18,895 bases of DNA from Candidatus Gottesmanbacteria bacterium (GTDB taxonomy: Bacteria; Patescibacteriota; Microgenomatia; UBA10105; UBA927): positions 1 through 18,895 of the forward strand of contig JACQHE010000004.1 of assembly GCA_016199185.1 (NCBI GenBank), read 5' to 3'. Positions 12,034-17,877 of the stretch are shown one piece after another; the first letter of the stretch is position 1; every line of letters starts with the position of its first letter. The notes below the pieces were generated by a model. It made no database searches. It worked only from the letters and a program-made list of their open reading frames with translations, and was not told the DNA's origin. The translations under genes and the position numbers were made by a program.

Positions 12034-12714
12034 ATGCTCCTTTCCTCCATCGCCCCCCACCTGGATCTTGCAAACCATCACGCGGATGCCACGGCCGCGG
12101 ATATCAAGCGCCTGTGCGCCGATGTGGTGAAGTACAGCTTCAACGCAGGGTTTGTCAATCCCTGCTACATTGCGCTGGCCAAGGAAGAGCTGAAGGGCAA
12201 AGCGAAGGTCGGTACGGCGCTTTCATTCCCGCTGGGCCAGGATACGCTCGAGATGAAAGTGTTTGCGGCCCGCGAAGCGATCCGGCTGGGGGCTGATGAG
12301 CTTGACGTGGGAGCCAACAACGGCCTCCTTCTTTTTGACGAAACCGCCTATTTGGAAGAAATGAAAGCCATCGTCTCGGCGCTTCGACAGATACAACAGA
12401 AAACGATCATAAAATTTATCCTCGAGACGGGGTATCTTCATGAATCAAACATTCGCGCCGGAGCAAAAGCAATTCTGGCAAGCGGCGCGGACTTCGTGAA
12501 GATTTGCTCGGGGATGGGGCCGCGGGGCGCAAGCCTTGACGACGTACGGCTCGTGAAGGAAGCCATCGGCACGGCTCCCATCAACATTAAAGTCGCCGGC
12601 AGCATTGATACGCTCGAAGAAGCCCGTGCATTTTTATCTGCCGGGGCGCAGCGCATCGGGACATCCAAGGCCGTGGAGATTATGGAACAAGTGTGGTATA
12701 CTACCCCTATATGA
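12034..12714 (+). CDS. deoC: Deoxyribose-phosphate aldolase (DeoC)
   Basis: A 226-residue class I aldolase that splits 2-deoxyribose-5-phosphate into glyceraldehyde-3-phosphate and acetaldehyde, feeding deoxynucleosides into central metabolism. HLDLANHHADATAADIKRLC corresponds to the family N-terminus. FNAGFVNPCYI, VGTALSFPLGQ and GADELDVGANNGLL follow. IIKFILETGYL carries one active-site Lys and GADFVKICSGMGPRGAS the Schiff-base Lys. AGSIDTLEEARAFLSAGAQRIGTSKAVEIM is the phosphate-binding end. The ATG at 12034 fits both family length and promoter; an in-frame ATG at 12007 lies between the -35 and -10. The stop overlaps the hicB start (ATGA). The last codons belong to the hicB promoter. Confidence 0.93.
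   Translation: MLLSSIAPHLDLANHHADATAADIKRLCADVVKYSFNAGFVNPCYIALAKEELKGKAKVGTALSFPLGQDTLEMKVFAAREAIRLGADELDVGANNGLLLFDETAYLEEMKAIVSALRQIQQKTIIKFILETGYLHESNIRAGAKAILASGADFVKICSGMGPRGASLDDVRLVKEAIGTAPINIKVAGSIDTLEEARAFLSAGAQRIGTSKAVEIMEQVWYTTPI
12694..12702 (+). promoter_or_regulatory. Extended -10 for hicBA inside deoC
   Basis: TGG-TATACT lies in the last codons of deoC, eight bases before the hicB ATG at 12711. It is identical to the extended -10 at 11298-11306. Confidence 0.5.
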
Positions 12715-12959
12715 ATACCATGACGTATCGGACGATCATTGAAAAAGATGGCAAATACTATCACGGCTACGTGCCGGCGCTCCCCGGATGTCACAGCCAG
12801 GGAAAAACCATCGAAGAAACACAAAAACATCTCAAAGAAGCCATGGAGGGCTGGATTCTCTCCAGAAAAGAGTTAGGCTGGCCTGTACCCGAGGACGATC
12901 TCATTGAAACCATCCAAACGGTCAGGATACCCAGCGAGTACCCGCGGGCGTATGCCTAA
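12711..12959 (+). CDS. hicB: HicB-family antitoxin
   Basis: An 82-residue HicB with the partially degraded RNase H-like fold: MTYRTIIEKDGKYYHGYVPALPGCHSQGKTIEETQKHLKEAMEGWI is the classical HicB pattern (xxPxLPGCxxxG, then a helix). It binds and blocks HicA, and such proteins often repress their own operon. No C-terminal DNA-binding domain is evident. It starts in an ATGA overlap with deoC and ends eight bases inside hicA, so the three genes are translationally close. Here the antitoxin precedes the toxin. A start at 12720 is also possible. Confidence 0.9.
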   Translation: MNTMTYRTIIEKDGKYYHGYVPALPGCHSQGKTIEETQKHLKEAMEGWILSRKELGWPVPEDDLIETIQTVRIPSEYPRAYA

Positions 12960-13179
12960 TATCCCCACGCTCACCGCACGGAAACTCATCAAAGTACTCA
13001 AGAAAAAAGGCTTTGTTCTCCACCGGATCCACGGCAGCCACCATATCTTTATGCGGCAAACGGATCAAACCACGGTCTCTGTGCCTGCCCACGCAGGCCA
13101 CGACCTTGGTCGCGGCCTCATGATCCGTATTCTCAAAGACGCGGGGATAACACGAGAAGAGCTTCCCCAACTTCTGTAA
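12952..13179 (+). CDS. hicA: HicA-family mRNA interferase toxin
   Basis: A 75-residue HicA with the dsRBD-like fold. LTARKLIKVLKKKGFVLHRIHGSHHIFMR contains the catalytic His in GSHHIF. VSVPAHAGHDLGRGLMIRILKDAGITREEL is the usual C-terminal half. HicA proteins cleave mRNA and stop growth unless bound by HicB. It overlaps hicB by eight bases. Confidence 0.92.
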   Translation: MPNIPTLTARKLIKVLKKKGFVLHRIHGSHHIFMRQTDQTTVSVPAHAGHDLGRGLMIRILKDAGITREELPQLL

Positions 13180-13195
13180 GCTCCGGCCGAGCCAG

Positions 13196-13240
13196 CGCCC
13201 ACCGCATCGGGACCTCCAAGGCGGTGGAGATCATGGAGCA
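13196..13240 (+). pseudogene. Partial copy (no. 2) of the deoC 3' end
   Basis: The frame reads SAHRIGTSKAVEIMEHGA, matching the DeoC C-terminus (AQRIGTSKAVEIMEQ) in the window's intact gene. The DNA differs mostly at third codon positions, so it is an older or foreign copy. The frame stops at about 13276. There is no aldolase sequence upstream. Confidence 0.85.
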
Positions 13241-13500
13241 CGGCGCTCTACCGGACCACCCATCACTTCAATCGTAGAGTCGAGTGGTCGAAATCCTTCA
13301 CAGGAATCACTCACAAACCGTTTCCCGCACCCGTCACACCTCGCTATCCGAGGTCCTCCAGTGGGATCGTCAGAAAAGTCAGTAAAATACGGGAATGGAC
13401 ATTCGCTCTCCACCCAACATATACCACCCTCTATCATAACAGATGCATTTTTCACCTTGTGGGAAGGTGCTGGCATTCCGCTAACCGTAACCGTAGTCAT
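13231..13500 (-). CDS. Small Cys-rich hypothetical protein in the deoC island
   Basis: An 89-residue protein with two Cys groups: ICWVESECPF (near 28-37) and RCDGCGKRFVSDSC (near 54-67), arranged like a zinc-binding knuckle. It ends STIEVMGGPVERRAP. Its stop codon lies inside the deoC fragment 13196-13240. A -10-like TACCAT is eight bases upstream of the ATG, with TTGCGT 17 bases before it, and the shared element 13513-13566 is further upstream. Function unknown. Confidence 0.5.
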   Translation of the reverse strand: MTTVTVSGMPAPSHKVKNASVMIEGGICWVESECPFPYFTDFSDDPTGGPRIARCDGCGKRFVSDSCEGFRPLDSTIEVMGGPVERRAP

Positions 13501-13512
13501 TAAAAAGGATGG

Positions 13513-13566
13513 TACTCTCTCTCTGTGAAAAACGCAAGTATTGTATTTTTCGTCACGACCGTGATG
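13513..13566 (-). promoter_or_regulatory. Shared upstream element, copy 1 (CT repeat + palindrome)
   Basis: The plus strand shows ACTCTCTCTCT, then CAAGTATTGTATTT, then TCACGACCGTGA. The same order occurs at 14321-14377. On the minus strand it gives TACAAT as a -10 and TCACGGTCGTGA as a possible operator, upstream of the minus-strand gene that starts at 13500. Confidence 0.65.
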
Positions 13567-13593
13567 CAATCTACAATTCTTTTTCCCATACGC

Positions 13594-13623
13594 TTGACGG
13601 GAGCTTCATGCCTATGGTACCGT
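13594..13623 (+). promoter_or_regulatory. Promoter of the small membrane-protein pair
   Basis: TTGACG (13594-13599), 18 bases, TGG-TACCGT (13618-13623). The ATG at 13631 is seven bases later, exactly where transcription should start. Confidence 0.5.
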
Positions 13624-13630
13624 AGTCACG

Positions 13631-13816
13631 ATGAGATCGACGTTTTCTCAATCACAACTCCGAGTGGTTTCAGCGTTCCTCGTAAACATCGCCGCAGGTT
13701 GGTTTCTCGCCATATTCGTCACAAAGGACATATTCGTGTTGACAACGGAGTTTCTCTTATCTATCATATCCTTACGCGTTGCGTTTGATCTGGAAGAAGA
13801 ACTGGACCACCTATGA
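13631..13816 (+). CDS. Small two-helix membrane protein
   Basis: A 61-residue hydrophobic protein: residues about 11-32 (VVSAFLVNIAAGWFLAIFVT) and about 35-50 (FVLTTEFLLSIISLRVA) are membrane segments, with an acidic tail LEEELDHL. No family recognised. Its stop overlaps the next ATG (ATGA), indicating coupled translation of two tiny membrane proteins. Confidence 0.5.
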   Translation: MRSTFSQSQLRVVSAFLVNIAAGWFLAIFVTKDIFVLTTEFLLSIISLRVAFDLEEELDHL

Positions 13817-13920
13817 TTGACATTTCTCAAAACATCGCCGTTGCACAGATCGCGTTTGCATTGGGCATTATTGCCTTCGTCATCGTCTGGAAATTCACCG
13901 GCAAAAAATCCTCACGCTAA
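13813..13920 (+). CDS. 35-residue single-span membrane protein
   Basis: A very short gene overlapping the previous stop by ATGA. Residues about 8-27 (IAVAQIAFALGIIAFVIVWK) form one membrane helix, followed by the basic tail KFTGKKSSR, so the C-terminus is probably inside. Its size and shape resemble small membrane toxins or subunits of a membrane complex, but this is inference only. Confidence 0.45.
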   Translation: MIDISQNIAVAQIAFALGIIAFVIVWKFTGKKSSR

Positions 13921-13949
13921 CAACTGCATGGCCATCTCATTGTTTTTGT

Positions 13950-13993
13950 GCCCACCGCATCGGGACATCCAAAGCCGTGGAGATTGTGGAGCA
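13950..13993 (+). pseudogene. Partial copy (no. 3) of the deoC 3' end
   Basis: The frame reads AHRIGTSKAVEIVEQ and stops at about 14021. It matches the intact deoC end at 39 of 44 bases and copy 2 at 39 of 44. Upstream sequence is unrelated to deoC, so only the last part of the gene was carried. Confidence 0.85.
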
Positions 13994-14039
13994 GTATCAA
14001 CCCCGTTCAAAAAAAGTTTAACCAGTTTCGCACGAAAAC

Positions 14040-14279
14040 TCAGTCAAATATTTCATCGCCCTCTACGTGCAGACCATCTTGTGGCCCATGATAAAACCTT
14101 GACCCATTGGGTAACTCAACTTCTTGACCAACGGAAACATGATACACGGTCTCTCCACGCTCCGTCGCAGCTGCCGCTTGAGCATCCGTTATAGGAAAAT
14201 TTTTCATGGAAGCTCTACGAAGCGCACTGGGTGCTCCTTCCTTATGTTTCGTTGTATTCAATACTCCTGGATGTGCCAT
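14040..14279 (-). CDS. Small hypothetical protein in the deoC island
   Basis: A 79-residue hydrophilic protein with VYHVSVGQEVELPNGSRFYHGPQDG in the second half, which suggests a small beta fold. No family recognised. The ATG at 14279 has AGGAGGTGA, a full match to the 16S rRNA tail, at ideal distance; this is the strongest Shine-Dalgarno in the window. The shared element 14321-14377 lies upstream. Its position relative to a deoC fragment and to that element is the same as for the gene at 13231-13500, yet the proteins are unrelated. Confidence 0.6.
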   Translation of the reverse strand: MAHPGVLNTTKHKEGAPSALRRASMKNFPITDAQAAAATERGETVYHVSVGQEVELPNGSRFYHGPQDGLHVEGDEIFD

Positions 14280-14320
14280 TAAACTCACCTCCTCCGGACA
14301 AGAACGCTGATTTGAAGATT

Positions 14321-14377
14321 ACTCTCTCTCTCTCTGCAAGAATCAAGTATTGTATTTATCGTCACGGCCGTGATGGT
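14321..14377 (-). promoter_or_regulatory. Shared upstream element, copy 2 (CT repeat + palindrome)
   Basis: ACTCTCTCTCTCTCT, CAAGTATTGTATTT and a perfect 12-bp palindrome TCACGGCCGTGA occur in the same order as at 13513-13566. The minus-strand TACAAT (14354-14349) would give a leader of about 63 bases carrying the strong Shine-Dalgarno of the 14040-14279 gene. Confidence 0.65.
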
Positions 14378-14404
14378 AAATACATTACTTTCTTTGACTG
14401 GCGT

Positions 14405-15013
14405 TTATTTTCCCTGCAGGGATGCAACGGTGGCGGCAGAGACGACCAGGCGGGTGACGCCGACGTCGGCGAGGAGCTGGGCGTTCCACTCGTCAATGTT
14501 GCCTTCGGCAGCGATTGCCAGATCCGGAAAGTGGTGACGCAGGCTTCTGATTTTCTCCAGCGATTCCGGCAGAAACGGGCCATTGGGGGCTCCGGCTTCG
14601 ATCGTCATAATGACGACGAGATCCACCGACTCCAGAAACGGCTCGATCACCTCGACCTCGCTTGCCCCATCAAGCGCCAGCCCCACCTCCACGCTTTCAA
14701 GCTGGGCTTCGTCCAGGAACTGCCGTGGGTTGCTGGCTTCCACCTGGGCAATAATTCTTTTGAAACCGGCATCGGCCAGGGGCTTTAAGTATTTTACCGG
14801 ATTGTCCACCATCAGGTGCGCTTCAAAAAATACTAATTTGTCTAATTTGACTAATTGGGCTAATTTGTCTACGTCAAAAAACGTCTTTGCCGGAACCATC
14901 GTGCCGTCGGAGAGATCAATCTGTATCCAGGGGGCATGAGAACGAAGCCGCTGCACCTCCCGGGTCAGCACCGATTCGTCGCTCGTGAAGATTGCAGGGG
15001 TTACATCAATCAT
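14405..15013 (-). CDS. Ribulose-phosphate 3-epimerase-like TIM-barrel protein
   Basis: A 202-residue barrel of the Rpe family. Recognisable segments are TPAIFTSD, IQIDLSDGTMVPAKTF, FEAHLMVDNP, MTIEAGAPNGPF and IAAEGNIDEWNAQLL. Compared with normal Rpe (HIDVMDG, DVHLMV, PGFGGQ, VDGGI) the first metal-binding His is Gln, and the late Asp of VDGG is replaced by Glu in AEGNI; HLMV and the Asp of SDG are kept. It may therefore have another substrate or lack epimerase activity. DKLAQLVKLDKLV is encoded by a nine-base repeat. Its ATG overlaps the stop of the upstream four-helix gene (ATGA), so translation is probably coupled. Confidence 0.75.
   Translation of the reverse strand: MIDVTPAIFTSDESVLTREVQRLRSHAPWIQIDLSDGTMVPAKTFFDVDKLAQLVKLDKLVFFEAHLMVDNPVKYLKPLADAGFKRIIAQVEASNPRQFLDEAQLESVEVGLALDGASEVEVIEPFLESVDLVVIMTIEAGAPNGPFLPESLEKIRSLRHHFPDLAIAAEGNIDEWNAQLLADVGVTRLVVSAATVASLQGK
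14833..14870. repeat. Nine-base repeat inside the Rpe-like gene
   Basis: TAATTTGTC, TAATTTGAC, TAATTGGGC, TAATTTGTC: four units with a period of nine, so each adds three residues (x-Lys/Gln-Leu). The resulting DKLAQLVKLDKL lies between the second barrel strand and HLMV. Confidence 0.8.
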
Positions 15014-15300
15014 GATTGCAATGAGGAAGAAAGCGCTGCGTATGTTCCATCCAGCTTTTTGAAGGTTTCATCATCCAACCGTTCCTGCCCCCAGAGAATG
15101 GCAAGCTGGGTACGGAGTTTAGCAACAAGCGCCACGGCATTATGGATAAGATCACGGCCAACCCTGCGATCCTCCCGCGTGAGACTATCAGCAATTATTG
15201 CGGCAATCTCCTGGCCGGTGGCAATAAGCTCCGGATCCTCCAAATCCATGAGCGCTACATACGCCTCCTGCCAGAGCTTGTGTTCATGAAAGTTGACCAT
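15010..15300 (-). CDS. Four-helix-bundle protein (second, diverged)
   Basis: A 96-residue helical protein starting MVNFHEHKLWQEAYVALMDLED, which resembles the first helix of the S23/IVP family (compare FRDLEVYQESYDLA at 8390-8752). NIAEG is replaced by IAAIIADSL, and three further helices follow (GRDLIHNAVALVAKLRTQL, LDDETFKKLDGTYAALSSSL). Role unknown. The start is set by family length; the frame upstream is repeat DNA (GATTATAAC units). It overlaps the Rpe-like gene by ATGA. Confidence 0.7.
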   Translation of the reverse strand: MVNFHEHKLWQEAYVALMDLEDPELIATGQEIAAIIADSLTREDRRVGRDLIHNAVALVAKLRTQLAILWGQERLDDETFKKLDGTYAALSSSLQS

Positions 15301-15340
15301 AAAATACGTATAACGGTTATAATCGTTATAATCATTATAC
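15301..15340. promoter_or_regulatory. 40-bp divergent promoter region made of nine-base repeats
   Basis: GTTATAATC occurs twice in tandem and then ATTATAC. On the plus strand TATAAT lies at 15318 and 15327; TTGACC is 19 bases before the first. On the minus strand TATACG is six bases before the ATG at 15300. Both transcripts would have little or no leader, and neither gene shows a Shine-Dalgarno. Confidence 0.5.
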
Positions 15341-16429
15341 ATGAAATCCATCCCCTTTTGGAACCCCCTGCCGGAGTATGAGGAAATTGGAAGCGAGATC
15401 CATGCGGCCATTGCGCTCGTGCTGTCCTCCAGAACGCTCATCCTGGGGCCCGAGGTTGTCAAGTTTGAAGAATCTTTTGCCCGCTTTGTGGGATGCCGCT
15501 ACGGCGTGGGCGTGGGTAACGGGACTGATGCCATCAATATAGGACTTAGGACGTTAGACATAAGAAAAGGCGATGAAGTAATAACTGCAGCCAATACGGC
15601 GATCCCCACCGTCGCAGCAATTATGGCCGCAGGCGCAACCCCCAAGCTCGTGGATGTACTCCCCGACACCCTCCTCATGGATCCCACGAAACTGCAATCA
15701 CGAATCACGAAACGTACTCGGTGTATTATTCCCGTCCATCTCTATGGACAGAGTTGCGATATGGATGCAATCATGAAGATAGCCCGCGCAAAAAAGCTCT
15801 TCGTTTTGGAAGACTGCGCGCAGGCCGCAGGAGCAACGTACAAGTCAAGAGTCAAGAGTCAAGAGTCAAGAGTCGGCTCGATCGGAGACATCGCAGCTTT
15901 TTCCTTCTATCCTACAAAAATCATCGGCGCCTATGGCGACGCGGGCATGATCACGACACATAACGCAGACCTTGCCAAACGAGCACGAAGTTTGCGCATG
16001 TATGGAACAAAAGGAAGTTATATAGCCAAAATCGAAGGAGGCGTTAACTCGCGATTAGATGAACTCCACGCCGCCATCCTTTCCGTCAAGTTGCGATACA
16101 TCAAGAAGTGGATCAAAGAGCGCCGCCGCCTGGCCGAGCGCTACCAGCGGGAAAAGATTGCCAGCGGCCATGTATATCACCTCTATGTTGTCCGGCATAA
16201 AAAACGGGACGCGATTGTTAAACATTTGCAAAAACAAGGCATCCACACCGCCATCCACTACCCCGTCCCCATCCACCTGATGCCGGCGTTCAGAAACTTG
16301 GGGTATAGAAAAGGAGACTTCCCCGTGACCGAGGAGGCCGCCCGGACTATCCTCTCCCTCCCTCTCTATCCGGGGCTCACGGATAAAGAACAGGATAGAG
16401 TAATCAAAGCACTTTCTATGGCGCTTTAG
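15341..16429 (+). CDS. DegT/DnrJ/EryC1/StrS family aminotransferase
   Basis: A 362-residue PLP-dependent sugar aminotransferase that would aminate a nucleotide-linked keto-sugar. IPFWNPLPEYEEIGSEI, LILGPEVVKFEESFARFVG and VGVGNGTDAINIGL open the fold. CIIPVHLYGQ and VLEDCAQAAGA hold the PLP-contacting Asp. FSFYPTKIIGAYGDAGM carries the catalytic Lys. HVYHLYVVR, HYPVPIHLMPAF and LSLPLYPGLT close it. It resembles the FdtB/QdtB 3-amino-sugar branch, but that is only a suggestion. About 15 residues seem missing between AERYQ and HVYHLY. Heptamer DNA writes LRTLDIRK, QSRITKRT and SRVKSQESRV (the last adds about six residues before GSIGD). The 3' end overlaps glgA by 14 bases. Confidence 0.9.
   Translation: MKSIPFWNPLPEYEEIGSEIHAAIALVLSSRTLILGPEVVKFEESFARFVGCRYGVGVGNGTDAINIGLRTLDIRKGDEVITAANTAIPTVAAIMAAGATPKLVDVLPDTLLMDPTKLQSRITKRTRCIIPVHLYGQSCDMDAIMKIARAKKLFVLEDCAQAAGATYKSRVKSQESRVGSIGDIAAFSFYPTKIIGAYGDAGMITTHNADLAKRARSLRMYGTKGSYIAKIEGGVNSRLDELHAAILSVKLRYIKKWIKERRRLAERYQREKIASGHVYHLYVVRHKKRDAIVKHLQKQGIHTAIHYPVPIHLMPAFRNLGYRKGDFPVTEEAARTILSLPLYPGLTDKEQDRVIKALSMAL
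15844..15874 (+). repeat. GTCAAGA x4 heptamer array inside the aminotransferase gene
   Basis: Four exact GTCAAGA units plus GTC. They encode SRVKSQESRV between ATYK and GSIGD, where relatives usually have about four residues. Shorter heptamer patches lie at 15541-15561 (AGGACTT, AGGACGT) and 15696-15709 (AATCACG twice) in the same gene. Confidence 0.9.
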
Positions 16430-17840
16430 TCTGGATGAGCGTTTTGTATAGTGCCCGATATTCCCGGGCACTCCTTTTCCAACTGAAGTCCTGCCGCATG
16501 GCGGCTTTGACCATCTTGCCCCAGGTTTTGGGCTCTTGCCAGACGCGCTTAGCGCGTTCCATGGCTTCCACAAGCGACGAGGCGCGGTACTTCTCAAAGA
16601 CAAAGCCCGTCACGCCGTCTTCCACTGTGTCTGCAAGCCCGCCGGTCTTTCGTACTAACGGTATCGTCCCATATCGCATCGCGATCATCTGGGTCAAACC
16701 GCAGGGCTCATATTTACTGGGCACGAGAAGGATATCCGCTCCGGCATAAATCTTTCGCGCCAATCGTTCATCAAAGGTATGGATAAACGCAAAAGACGCT
16801 CCGTACTTTGCCGTGACTTTTTCTATCATCCTGACAACCGACGGAGCGCCGGTCCCAAGCATCACGAACTGGATAGCGCGCTTCTTTAAGAGGTTCTCCA
16901 CGCTCGGGAGTAAAATATCCAGACCTTTTTGATTTTTGTCCAGTCTCCCCACAAACCCAAACACCGGCACGGTGGTTTCAGGGAGTCGCAGCGCCTGGCG
17001 AAGATGCGCTTTGATAGCTAATTTTTCTTTCAGAGCATTTTTGATGCTGTATTCGGGTTTCCAAAGATCCGGATCGAGCCCGTTGAGGATGCCGATCAGC
17101 CGATCTTTGCGCTTCCGAAGTACCGCCGTGACGTGCGGGCCGTAGTTTTCTTTCAGCATCTCTTTGGCAAATGTGGGCGAAACGGTCGTGATCACGTCAG
17201 CATACTCCAGTCCCTCACGCAAAAGATTGATATACGGCGGCCCCCATTCACGGAGCATATGAAACTGGCGCCGGTCCAGGGCAATTTTCCCTACGAGCGA
17301 CGCCTCTATCACGCCATGAAACGCCGGGTTATGGATAGTCAGGATGGTTTTTGTGGCTTTTGCTGCAAGCGTTTCTTTTGCACCGATAAATACTTTTGGT
17401 GACTCGCCCAGAAGCAATGGGAGAAGGCTCGTGTGCCAGTCGTTGCAGTGGATGATGTCGAAATGTTCGCCATTAACGGCTTCAACCGTGATAAACGTCG
17501 CCACGGTCTGGCAAAAAAAAGCAAACCGCGTGGGGCTGTCCATTTCCTTATCCCCGCGGTACTCATTGAGGAAGGGATGGCGAAACAAAAGCAGAGGGAC
17601 GCGCGTGTTGGCCAGTTTTGCCAGAAAGACAAACACGAGCTCGCGCCTGCCGTCCCAGGACACGGCTAAAGGGCCAATGCACTTTGCCCCTTTGAGCTTG
17701 ATCCGCGCGTAGTAGGGCAGCGCAATCGTGACATTTACCCCCAGTCTGCGAAGGGCTGCCGGCAAGGCGTAGCTTACGTCCCCCAGCCCTCCGAGCTTAT
17801 ACACCGTAGCCACTTCACTGGTGACGAATAAGACTTTCAT
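16416..17840 (-). CDS. glgA: Glycogen/starch synthase (GT5)
   Basis: A 474-residue GlgA of normal length, extending alpha-1,4-glucan from a nucleotide-glucose (ADP-glucose in most bacteria). MKVLFVTSEVATVYKLGGLGDVSYALPAAL is the N-terminal nucleotide-sugar site (KxGGLGDV). DIIHCNDWHTSLLPL is the HxxDWHT segment. LNGLDPDLWKPEYS, FGFVGRLDKNQKGLDIL and PSKYEPCGLTQMIAMRYGTIPLVRKTGGLADTVED are the C-terminal GT-B signatures with the catalytic Glu. The ATG at 17840 matches the family start; only GCGGAT precedes it, because the REP hairpin (17847-17877) occupies the upstream sequence. Upstream on the same strand are the transposase and another glycosyltransferase, probably its original neighbour. 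Confidence 0.93.
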   Translation of the reverse strand: MKVLFVTSEVATVYKLGGLGDVSYALPAALRRLGVNVTIALPYYARIKLKGAKCIGPLAVSWDGRRELVFVFLAKLANTRVPLLLFRHPFLNEYRGDKEMDSPTRFAFFCQTVATFITVEAVNGEHFDIIHCNDWHTSLLPLLLGESPKVFIGAKETLAAKATKTILTIHNPAFHGVIEASLVGKIALDRRQFHMLREWGPPYINLLREGLEYADVITTVSPTFAKEMLKENYGPHVTAVLRKRKDRLIGILNGLDPDLWKPEYSIKNALKEKLAIKAHLRQALRLPETTVPVFGFVGRLDKNQKGLDILLPSVENLLKKRAIQFVMLGTGAPSVVRMIEKVTAKYGASFAFIHTFDERLARKIYAGADILLVPSKYEPCGLTQMIAMRYGTIPLVRKTGGLADTVEDGVTGFVFEKYRASSLVEAMERAKRVWQEPKTWGKMVKAAMRQDFSWKRSAREYRALYKTLIQTKAP

Positions 17841-17846
17841 ATCCGC

Positions 17847-17877
17847 TAGCCTCGAAGGGTGAGACCCTTCGAGGCTA
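17847..17877 (-). repeat. REP hairpin a (between transposase and glgA)
   Basis: Arms TAGCCTCGAAGGGT and ACCCTTCGAGGCTA are perfect 14-bp complements with a GAG loop (CTC on the minus strand). Read on the minus strand it follows TT and its first three bases are the TAG stop codon of the transposase gene. Confidence 0.95.

Noticed and set aside
13196..13276. A second functional aldolase gene
   Set aside because: Only the last ~15 codons of deoC are matched; there is no active-site sequence upstream.
14231..14788. Plus-strand 185-residue open frame
   Set aside because: It is antisense to the well-supported Rpe-like gene and to the shared upstream element.
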